NCBI GenBank assembly: GCA_005502875.1
Contig: SCMV01000001.1
Span: 124,001 to 188,000, forward strand
Origin: Comamonadaceae bacterium 2PF
Lineage (GTDB): Bacteria; Pseudomonadota; Gammaproteobacteria; Burkholderiales; Burkholderiaceae_C
DNA: 64,000 nt
Direction: 5' to 3'
Each line of letters starts with the position of its first letter. The stretch's first letter is position 1. This document shows positions 53,308 through 61,800 of the stretch, in pieces. Under the pieces are notes generated by a model that worked only from the letters and a program-made list of their open reading frames with translations, was not told the origin of the DNA and did not search any database. A program made the position numbers and the translations under genes.

Positions 53308-54498
53308 ATGTTTCTGCACGTCGACGCCTACCCCGGCGACCCCATCCTCACCCTCAACGAAGACTTCCAGAAGGACCCGCGCGCGGACAAGATCAACCTG
53401 TCCATCGGCATCTACTTCGACAACGAAGGCCGCCTGCCGGTGATGCGCGCCGTGCGCGAGGCCGAGTCGGCGCTGCTGTCCAGCATCGGCCCCAAGCCCT
53501 ACCTGCCCATGACCGGCCACCCCGGCTACCGCCAGGCCGTGCAGGAATTGCTCTTTGGCGCCAACCACGAGGCCGTCAAGAGCGGTCGCATCGCCACCAT
53601 CCAGACCCTGGGCGGCTCGGGCGGCCTGAAAGTGGGCGGCGACTTCTTGAAGCGCTACTTCCCCGACTCGCAGGTCTGGGTGAGCGACCCGACCTGGGAC
53701 AACCACCGCGCGATGTTCGAAGGCGCCGGTTTCCAGGTCAACACCTACCCCTACTACGACCCGGCCACCAAGGGCCTGAAGTTCGACGCCATGCTGGCCG
53801 CCATCGACGCGCTGCCGGCCAGGAGCATCGTGCTGCTGCACGCCTGCTGCCACAACCCCACTGGCGTCGACCTCAACAACGCCCAGTGGACGCAGCTCAC
53901 CGAGGTGCTGAAAAAGCGCCAGCTGCTGCCCTACCTGGACATCGCCTACCAGGGCTTCGGTGATGGCATTGAAGAAGACGCCTTCGCCCTGCGCGCCCTG
54001 GCCGATGCCGGCGTGAGCTTCTTCGTGGCGAACTCGTTCTCCAAGAGCTTTTCCCTGTACGGCGAACGCGTGGGCGGCCTCAGCGTCGTCTGCCCGGACA
54101 AGGCACAAGCGCAGCTCGTGCTGGGTCAATTGATGTCGGCGGTGCGCCGCAACTACTCCAGCCCGCCCACGCACGGCGCGCAGATCGTGGCGAAGGTGCT
54201 GCAGTCCAGCGAGCTGCGCCAGCTTTGGGCCGACGAGCTGACCGAGATGCGCCAGCGCATCCAGGTGATGCGCCAGCGCCTGCACGACGGCGTGGTGGCC
54301 CAGCTGCCCGGCCGCAACGTGCGCTACTTCATCGACCAGCGCGGCATGTTCAGCTACACGGGCGTGAGCCCCGAGCAGGCCGATGCCTTGCGGGTCGAGC
54401 ACGGCGTGTACGTGCTGCGCTCGGGGCGCATGTGCGCGGCGGGCCTGAACGCCAACAACGTGGACGCCGTGGCGAAGGCCTTTGCAGCCGTGCTCTGA
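53308..54498 (+). CDS. tyrB: Aromatic-amino-acid / aspartate aminotransferase, class I
   Basis: The 396-residue PLP enzyme has the conserved Lys246 in [15 protein letters not shown], Asp211 in [10 protein letters not shown] and HNPTGVD near 182-188. Overall length and motif spacing match the AspC/TyrB subfamily I alpha. It transfers amino groups between glutamate and aromatic or dicarboxylic keto acids in the cytosol. The specificity between aspartate and aromatic substrates cannot be fixed by eye; TyrB is the usual annotation in this group. CAGGAGCC precedes the ATG. Confidence 0.9.
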   Translation: MFLHVDAYPGDPILTLNEDFQKDPRADKINLSIGIYFDNEGRLPVMRAVREAESALLSSIGPKPYLPMTGHPGYRQAVQELLFGANHEAVKSGRIATIQTLGGSGGLKVGGDFLKRYFPDSQVWVSDPTWDNHRAMFEGAGFQVNTYPYYDPATKGLKFDAMLAAIDALPARSIVLLHACCHNPTGVDLNNAQWTQLTEVLKKRQLLPYLDIAYQGFGDGIEEDAFALRALADAGVSFFVANSFSKSFSLYGERVGGLSVVCPDKAQAQLVLGQLMSAVRRNYSSPPTHGAQIVAKVLQSSELRQLWADELTEMRQRIQVMRQRLHDGVVAQLPGRNVRYFIDQRGMFSYTGVSPEQADALRVEHGVYVLRSGRMCAAGLNANNVDAVAKAFAAVL

Positions 54499-54505
54499 CG
54501 CACGT

Positions 54506-54529
54506 TGAGGCGGCAGGCGGGGCGCCTCA
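54506..54529. terminator. Candidate stem-loop after the aminotransferase gene
   Basis: TGAGGCG (54506-54512) and CGCCTCA (54523-54529) form a seven-base perfect stem with a 10-base loop, between two convergent genes. It overlaps the MCP stop and lacks a T-tract. Confidence 0.4.
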
Positions 54530-56101
54530 GCCCCGCTCGTCCGTCTTGAAGCGCGCCACCACGCGTGCCAGCGCCTCGGCCTGATCCTTCAGGCTGCTGG
54601 CGGCGGCGCTGGACTCCTCCACCAGGGCGGCGTTCTGCTGGGTCATGCTGTCGAGCTGGTTGACCGAGCCGTGCACGCTGCCCACGCCCTGGCTCTGCTC
54701 CTGCGTCGCGTGGGCGATGTCATGGATCAGCCGAGCCACCTGGTTGACCGACTCCACGATGGCCGCCATGGTCTGCCCGGCGTCGTGAACGAGGGCGGCC
54801 CCCGATTCCACGTGCTCGGTCGACGTCTGGATCAGTGACTTGATTTCTCGGGCCGCGTTGGCCGAGCGCTGAGCCAGGGTGCGCACCTCGCCCGCCACCA
54901 CCGCAAAACCGCGGCCCTGCTCGCCTGCGCGCGCCGCTTCCACCGCTGCGTTCAGGGCCAGGATGTTGGTCTGAAACGCGATGCCGTCGATCACGGTGAT
55001 GATGTCGGTGATCTTGCGGGCGCTGCCGTGGATGGCCTCCATCGTCTGCACCACCTGCGAGACCACTTCGCCACCCCGGCGCGCCTGTTCGGCGGCGTCG
55101 CTGGCCCGTGCCTGCGCCGAGCTCGAGGACTCGGCGTTGTTGCTCACCGTGGCGCTGAGCTGGTCCATGGCCGAGGCCGTTTGCTGCAGCTGTGCGGCGG
55201 CGTGCTCGGTGCGTTGGTTGAGGTCCTGGTTGCCCATGGCGATCTGGTGGCTGGCCATGGCCACGCTGTCCACGCTGACGCGCACGTGGCTCAAGGTCTC
55301 GCCCAACTGCCTGCCCATGGCCTGCATGGCTTGCAACAGGCGGGCGACCTCGTCCTGTCCTCGTGCCAGCGGGTGCGGGGCCTGGGCCTGGGCGACATCA
55401 CCGGCGGCGATGCCTTCTGCGCGTTGCACGGCCAGTTGGATGCCTCGGCCCAGGTCGCGTGCGGTGCGGTACGACAGCACCCACACGCAGGCGGCCACCA
55501 GGCCCACGATCACCAGGCTGCCAGCGATCTCTTGCCGGAAAGCGGCCTCCAGGTCGTCGATGTACAGGCCCGAGCCGATCACCCAGCCCCAGGGCCCGAA
55601 GGCCTTGACGAAGGACACCTTGTCGACCGGGTCTTGCGCGCCCGGCTTGGGCCACTGGTAGGCCACGAAACCGCCATCGGCCGAGGCTTTGGCGGTGGCG
55701 ATGAACTCGCGGAACAGGAAGGTGCCTTGGGGGTCCTTCATGTCCAGGACGCTTTGGCCATCGAGCGCGGGCTTGATGGGGTGGTGCACCATGCGCCCTT
55801 GCAGGTCGTTGACCCAGAAGTACTCTTTGCCGCTGTAGCGCAGCTTGTCGATGGCGGCCAGGGCCATCTTCTGTGCGGCAGCTTCGTCGAGCTGGCCGCT
55901 GGCTTGCTGGCCTTGCGCCCACTGCAGCACGGCGTGGGCCACCTCGACGGTCTGCCTGACGGCGGTGCGTCGGTCGTCGAGCTTGGCCTGGTGGGCGGTC
56001 CACAGCAGGCCCCAGGCCACCGTGAGCAGCGACACCACAGAAAAAATGGCCAAGGCATGCAGGCGCCCGGCCACGCTGAATCGTCTGAACCAAGTGAACA
56101 T
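54527..56101 (-). CDS. Cache-domain methyl-accepting chemotaxis protein
   Basis: A 524-residue receptor with TM1 at about 10-33 and TM2 near 190-212. The periplasmic part is a single Cache domain (sCache_2): KEYFWVNDLQGRMVHHP and DPVDKVSFVKAFGPWGWVIG are hallmarks. Such domains often bind small organic acids. HAMP-like linker and a full signalling domain with [23 protein letters not shown] follow. No CheR-tethering C-terminus is visible (ends FKTDERG). ATG 56101 fits the beginning of TM1; the longer frame to 56158 lacks conserved sequence. Confidence 0.94.
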   Translation of the reverse strand: MFTWFRRFSVAGRLHALAIFSVVSLLTVAWGLLWTAHQAKLDDRRTAVRQTVEVAHAVLQWAQGQQASGQLDEAAAQKMALAAIDKLRYSGKEYFWVNDLQGRMVHHPIKPALDGQSVLDMKDPQGTFLFREFIATAKASADGGFVAYQWPKPGAQDPVDKVSFVKAFGPWGWVIGSGLYIDDLEAAFRQEIAGSLVIVGLVAACVWVLSYRTARDLGRGIQLAVQRAEGIAAGDVAQAQAPHPLARGQDEVARLLQAMQAMGRQLGETLSHVRVSVDSVAMASHQIAMGNQDLNQRTEHAAAQLQQTASAMDQLSATVSNNAESSSSAQARASDAAEQARRGGEVVSQVVQTMEAIHGSARKITDIITVIDGIAFQTNILALNAAVEAARAGEQGRGFAVVAGEVRTLAQRSANAAREIKSLIQTSTEHVESGAALVHDAGQTMAAIVESVNQVARLIHDIAHATQEQSQGVGSVHGSVNQLDSMTQQNAALVEESSAAASSLKDQAEALARVVARFKTDERG

Positions 56102-56242
56102 GTGCTTGAGCCCCCATTGCGTTGCACGCGGGACGCACATGGATCCCGCGATGTGCAAATCTTGGGCGCCTTCGGGGCCGTGCCAGGCGCCGACATCAGC
56201 TTGAAACCACGCTCAATTCAGGGCTTTGTCGCCCGCAGCGAT

Positions 56243-56791
56243 TCAGTTCAGCTTGACCGGCGTGACCTCGATGGTCTGCTCGCCGTCGTTGACCCAGGCG
56301 GTGCCGTCCTGCACCGTGAACTGCAGCGCCATGCTGCGGCGCGCGAGCGTGGCCAGGGCCTGGCTTTGTTCGGTGGGCACCTGCCAGACGGTGAGGTTTT
56401 GCGCACGGGTGAGCTTGGAGGCGATGCCTTCCCACCAGATCGGCGTGCTCGACTGAAACGCCCACAGGCTGACCTGGCGGGCGCGGCCGCTGGCTTTCAT
56501 CAGGCGCTTGTCGTCGGGCTGGCCGACTTCCACCCAGTGCAGGATCTCGTCAGAGAAGTTCTTGTGCCACAGGGCGGGCTCGTCGGGCTCCCACATGTCC
56601 TTGGCGAACTCCAGCGTGCCTTCCGAGGTGTCCTGCGGCCAGCCCAGCACGAGGGCGAGCACGCGGATCATCATGCGCTCGTCGTTCTCGGAGGGGTGGC
56701 GGGCGATGGTCACCGAGATGTCGGTGTAGACGTTGCGGTCCATGTCGGCCAGCTGGATGTTGGCCTTGTGGATGGTGGCTTTGAGCGCCAT
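56243..56791 (-). CDS. YaeQ family protein
   Basis: The 182-residue protein matches the YaeQ family (DUF1424-type). It begins MALKATIHKANIQLADMDRN and has HPSENDERMMIRVLALVLG, then EPALWHKNFSD, all characteristic. Structures of homologues show a PD-(D/E)xK-like fold of uncertain activity. E. coli YaeQ has been linked to RfaH-suppression work, but its function is not settled. It is cytosolic. It lies ten bases after the alpha/beta hydrolase gene on the same strand and may share its transcript. Confidence 0.94.
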   Translation of the reverse strand: MALKATIHKANIQLADMDRNVYTDISVTIARHPSENDERMMIRVLALVLGWPQDTSEGTLEFAKDMWEPDEPALWHKNFSDEILHWVEVGQPDDKRLMKASGRARQVSLWAFQSSTPIWWEGIASKLTRAQNLTVWQVPTEQSQALATLARRSMALQFTVQDGTAWVNDGEQTIEVTPVKLN

Positions 56792-56801
56792 GGTGTGTTC
56801 T

Positions 56802-57677
56802 CTAATTCTGGGCAGGGAAGGTCGATTGCAGCCAGCCGCTCATCGCGGCCAGCACCTGGGCTTGTTCGACCTCGTTGAAGATCTCGTGGGACAGCTGCGG
56901 CCACGGGTGGCTGGCGACGCGCTCGCGCGGGGCGCTGGCGGCGAAGGCGGCCGACCCGGCGGGGTCGACGCAGCGGTCTTCGCCGCCCCACATGATGAGG
57001 GTGGGCACCCGCCATTGTGCCGCCCGGCTGCGAACCACCTGGCCGGCTTCCAGCAGCCAGGAGGTCAGGCGGCCGGTGACGCGGTCGTGCACCAGGGGGT
57101 CGGACTGGTAGGCGGCCACGGTGGTGGGGTTGTGGCAGATCCACGCGGGCTTGAGCCCGTTGGCGACGGCCACGTCGGGCGTGAGCTGACCGACGGTGGA
57201 CAGCAGCAGCTTCTGGAATGCGCTGATCGGGATGGCCAGCGCGGGCGAGGACAGCACCAGGCCGTCGATCGGGCGGGACCAGGCGGTCGCGTCGGCCGGC
57301 GCGGCGTGGGCGGCCGCGAAGCGCGCGGCGATGGCGCCCCCCAGGCTGTGGCCGATCAACACCAGGGGCTGATCGGGGTAGGCCTGGCGGGTGGCATCGA
57401 CCACGGCGGCCAGGTCGTGCAGGAGGTCGTGGTGGTCGCGCAGCGCGCCCCGTTTGCCGGGCGAGTGGCCATGGCCCCGGTGGTCGAAGCCCACCACGGC
57501 CCAGCCTTGCTGGTTGAGGTGCCTGGCCACGTGCTCGTAGCGGCCGATGTGTTCGCCCAGGCCGTGAACGAGCAGCGCCACGCCGGGCGCGGGGCGCGCG
57601 CCGGCCAGGGGCCAGTGGCGGGTGACAAGGGCCAGGCCGTCGCGCGTGGCGACGGTGGCCGGGAATTCGACCATCAT
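56802..57677 (-). CDS. Alpha/beta hydrolase, monoacylglycerol-lipase type
   Basis: The 291-residue hydrolase has the nucleophile elbow GHSLGG, an oxyanion-hole region VHGLGEHIGRYEHVA and GFDHRGHGHSPGKRG, all typical of the serine-aminopeptidase S33/monoacylglycerol-lipase group. The catalytic acid (GGEDRCVDP) and His (PQLSHEIFNE) follow near the C-terminus. The likely substrates are monoacylglycerols or lysophospholipids. ATG 57677 has AGGAG eight bases upstream. No signal peptide. Confidence 0.92.
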   Translation of the reverse strand: MMVEFPATVATRDGLALVTRHWPLAGARPAPGVALLVHGLGEHIGRYEHVARHLNQQGWAVVGFDHRGHGHSPGKRGALRDHHDLLHDLAAVVDATRQAYPDQPLVLIGHSLGGAIAARFAAAHAAPADATAWSRPIDGLVLSSPALAIPISAFQKLLLSTVGQLTPDVAVANGLKPAWICHNPTTVAAYQSDPLVHDRVTGRLTSWLLEAGQVVRSRAAQWRVPTLIMWGGEDRCVDPAGSAAFAASAPRERVASHPWPQLSHEIFNEVEQAQVLAAMSGWLQSTFPAQN

Positions 57678-57742
57678 GATGTGTACTCCTGTCATGGTGG
57701 GTTGAGCGGCCGCCTGGAGGGCGGGCAAGGGTCTTGGCTGGT

Positions 57743-58612
57743 TCAGCCCGTGGCGTCAGGGCCGTTCGCGCGGCGCAGCCAGCCCAGGCCGGCCGAGGTG
57801 GCGGTGCCTGGGGCATCGGGCCGCACCATGGCCCTGGGGCGGTACTCGCAGCCGATCCAGCCAGACCAGTTGAGTCGGCGCAGTTCTTCGAACACCCAGG
57901 GGAAGTTCAGTTCACCGGCATCCGGCTCGCCCCGGTCGGGCACGGCCGCGATCTGCAGGTGGCCGACGCGGCCGGTGGGCAGCATCTGGCGCAGGCGCAT
58001 GGTGACGTCGCCTTCGACGATCTGTGCATGGTAGAGGTCGAGCTGCACTTTCAGGTGCGCGGAGTCGATGTTTTCAACCAGCGCGAGGGCCTCGCCGGAG
58101 CGGGTCAGCAGGTAGCCGGGCATGTCGCGCGGGTTGATGGGCTCGATGGTGAGCGTTCGGTCGGCCGCGCGTGCTTGTTCGGCGGCCCAGCGCAAGTTGG
58201 CCTCGTAGGTGGACCAGGCCTGGGCCCGCGCCCCGTCCATGCCGGGTGGGGTGCCTTCGTTGCACAGCCCGGCCATGACGTGCACGCGGGGGCAGCCCAG
58301 TTGGTGGGCCAGATCGAGCGCGGCGATCAGGCTGCTGCGGAACTCGTCCTCGCGCCCAGGCAAGCCGGCCAGGCCCCGCTCGCCGGCCGCCCAGTTGCCA
58401 GGGGGGGCGTTGAACAGCACCAGCTGCAAGCCGAGGCCGCGCAGGCGGGCGACCACTTCGGCCGTGGGGTGTTCGTGCGGGAACAGGCATTCCACGCCCT
58501 TGAAACCATCGCGGGCGGCGGCCTCGAACCGGTCCAGGAAGGGCAGGTCGGTGTAAAGCCACGAGAGGTTGGCGGCGAATTGCAAGGGGTGCGAGGGGGC
58601 GAAATGTGACAT
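57743..58612 (-). CDS. Hydroxypyruvate isomerase-like TIM-barrel protein
   Basis: The 289-residue protein belongs to the xylose-isomerase-like TIM-barrel family. FAANLSWLYTDLPFLDRFEAAA at the N-terminus is typical of Hyi. The metal/acid residues are in TIEPINPRDMPGYL and QLDLYHAQI. Related enzymes isomerise hydroxypyruvate to tartronate semialdehyde or act in related sugar-acid pathways. ATG 58612 fits the family N-terminus; 58633 is in frame, but neither has a strong ribosome-binding site. No glyoxylate operon partners (gcl, glxR) are next to it. Confidence 0.9.
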   Translation of the reverse strand: MSHFAPSHPLQFAANLSWLYTDLPFLDRFEAAARDGFKGVECLFPHEHPTAEVVARLRGLGLQLVLFNAPPGNWAAGERGLAGLPGREDEFRSSLIAALDLAHQLGCPRVHVMAGLCNEGTPPGMDGARAQAWSTYEANLRWAAEQARAADRTLTIEPINPRDMPGYLLTRSGEALALVENIDSAHLKVQLDLYHAQIVEGDVTMRLRQMLPTGRVGHLQIAAVPDRGEPDAGELNFPWVFEELRRLNWSGWIGCEYRPRAMVRPDAPGTATSAGLGWLRRANGPDATG

Positions 58613-58853
58613 GGCGCCATCGTGTTGCGGCATGACAAAGGCGGCCGCAAAAAGGGCAGCGTAGCATCCATTCGCGGGGTGCTTACCCCCTGGCTCATCC
58701 TTTTGGCCTATGGCAGATTCGGGCCGCCCCCAGCATTTCGTTGCATGTGACACGTTTTGCTGCGGGCGTTGTCGGTCAAATGTTGCAGGTGGGGTGGCAG
58801 CCGGCGGTCAGGCCTGGACCGCGGCTTGCCTTCTGCCTTTGCGGAGGTCCCCC

Positions 58854-61800
58854 ATGAGCCACGGTGCCATCACCCAATTCCGTCGTCAGTACCTGGCGAT
58901 CCTGCGCCGTTGCGCCACGTTGAACGCCATGGGGTGGATGGCCTGCGGGCTGGGTGCCGGCGGCATGGCGCTGCTGACGCCGGTGGACGCGCAGGCCCAG
59001 GGCATCGTGACCGACGGCCGCACGGCCTCCACGGTGACAGGCGCGGGAACGGCCAACGTCACCATCGACACGGGCACGGTCAAGGGCGTCAACGCCTTCA
59101 ACAGCTTCAGCCAGTTCAACGTCAACGGTGGGCAGACGGTCAACCTGAACCTGCCCACGGGCACGGCCAACCTGCTGAACCTGGTGCGCGACAGCGCGAG
59201 CAACATCAACGGCATCGTCAACGCCTACAAGGACGGACGAATCGGCGGCAACGTGTTCTTCTTCAACCCGCATGGCTTCGTGGTGGGCGCGGGTGGCCAG
59301 ATCAACGTGGGCAGCCTGTTGATGGCCACGCCGACTTCGGCGTTCATGGACAAGCTGGTGGGGCCGGGCGGCGCCATCGATGACGCCGCCGTGGCCGATG
59401 CCCTGGCCGGTCGCATCCCGCTGACCACCAGCGGCCTGATCACCGTGCAGGGGCGCATCCGCGCGGCCGACGGCGCCTTGCTGCAGGCCAACACCGTGGA
59501 CATCAGCGGTGGCGGGCAGGTGCGCGTGGGCACGGCGGCCAGGAGCGAGCTGGCGGCCTTGGGTCAACTGGTCAACGTCAACGGCCTGAGCGCGGGTGGC
59601 GCCACCTTCGTGCAGGGCGACACGGTGCAGATCGTGGCCGAGGACGACATCACGCTGGGCGGCTCCATCTACACCGACGGCGCCAACTACCAGCTCACCG
59701 CCAACGATCGCATCGTGGTGGGCGAAGACGTGGTCATCTCGACCCGCGACGTGGCCGACCCGGCCAACGCCGACCACGAGGCGGCCGCCTCCGAGGGCAA
59801 CTCGGGTGACCTCAAGCTGCTGGCCTCGCACATCGAGCTGCAGCGCGGATCCAAGCTGCTGGCCCATGCCGACAACGGCCACACCGCCGGCGACGTGACC
59901 GTGCTGGCGCGCGACATCAACGCCATCGGTGCGCTGCGCGAGGCGAACGCGAGCATCAGCATCGACCGCGCCACCATCAAGGGCCGCGACATCCTGATCC
60001 GCGCGGAGGCCGACACCTCGGCGATCGCCGTGGCGCTGGCCCAGAACCCGAGCACCACGCTCGAAGAAGCGCAAAAGCTCGTCAACAACGAACTCGATGA
60101 CCTGCTCAAGGACGGCCCGGGCGGCGAGTTCATGGCCGTGACGACCAAGGCGACGGCCCGCACCACGCTGCAGGGCGCCCGCATCGAGGGCTCGCGCGAC
60201 GTGACGGTGGAAGCCCTGGCTGCCGCGCGCGCCGGGTTCGAAAAGGACGCCATCGCCGAGTTGCTGGTGCGGGACGCGCCGGCCGCCGGTGGTCAGCCTG
60301 CGGTGGCCACCGTCATCACCGGCCGCAACGTGACGCTGCGCGCCGAAGCCAGCACCTCGTACACGCTCAACGTGCTGGGCTCGGTCATGAAGCTGGCCGA
60401 CCAGAGCTGGTTGCCCTCCGACGACGCCACGCTCAAGGCCTTCAACGACCAGTTGTTCGACTTCAGCAGCGTGCCGCTGGTCTCGCTGTCCAAGGCCAAG
60501 GGCACGGTGCAGCTCGACGACCACACCGTGGTCAACGCCACGGGTGACCTGACCGTCAAGGCCGAGGTCACCTCGGCGGCCAAGCCCACCTTCGCCAGCC
60601 CGATCCTGTTCTCGGCCGCCTGGGCCGAGTCCACCGCCGAGGCCAGCACGAAGGTGCAGGGGCAGACCGAGCTGACCGCTGGCGGCGCGGCCAAGGTGCA
60701 GGCCTCGACCGATGTCGAGGTCAACGTGACGGCCACGGTCAACTCGACCAACAAGCCCATTGACGCGGTGTTCGTGTACGCCGACAACTCGGCCACCACC
60801 ACCGCCGAGACCGGCGCAGGCACCCGCATCCGCGCGGGCAGCGTCGAGTTGAGCGCGGCCAACACCACCGACCTGTCGGTCAGCGGCACGGCTTCGAACA
60901 TGGGCGGCAGCGGCGTGGGCATCGCCGTGGCGGTGAACATGTCTGAGAACCGCGTGAGCGCGAAGCTGGGTGGCGACGCGGCCAGCACCAGCGGCGACGT
61001 GGACGTCAAGGCCAGCATCGACATGGCCAAGAACGGCACGGCGGCCGATGCCGCCACCCTGGGCAACCCGAACACGCTCAGTGCCAAGATCACCAACTTC
61101 CAGGCGGGCATCCAGCGCAACGTGACCAGCGGCATCCTGGGCGCCACCGGCAAGCTGAGCTCGGCCACGGCCGACAAGGTCAGCGGCTTCCTCTTCCCAG
61201 GCATCAAGGAGGGCAAGTTCAACCTCTCCGGCGCCGTCAGCTACAACGACTCGCTCAACGTCGCCCAGGCCAGCGTGGCCGATGGCGCCACCGTGAGCTC
61301 GGCGCGCGACCTCAAGGTCATCGCCGACATCAAGGACCGCCCGACCTCGACCGTGGGCGCCAAGTCCACCTCCACCGGAACGGCCATTGGCGGCGCGGTC
61401 GCTTTGGGCAACTTCGAGAACCAGGCCCAGGCCTGGATCGGCAAGAACGCCAAGGTGGACGCCAAACGCGCCACCCAGGTCGATGCGCAAACGCGCATCC
61501 CGTTTGCCTGGCAGATCGACTGGAGCTCGCCTGACGCGATCCTCAACCACCTGCAGGGCAACGTGCTGGACCTGGTGTTCACCAGCTTCGGCATCAACTC
61601 GGCCAGTGGCAAGAGCGGGGCCGGGGTGGCGGCGGCCGTCACCGTCTTCGACATGAAGAACACGGCCCAGGCCTGGATTGACCAGGGTGCGCAGGTCAAC
61701 ACCGTGTTCACGCCGGGCTCGGCGGGCACGAGCGGCCAGTCGGTCACGGTGCACGCCAAGAACGACGTCAACACCGTGCACGCGGTCGGCATCGCGGGCA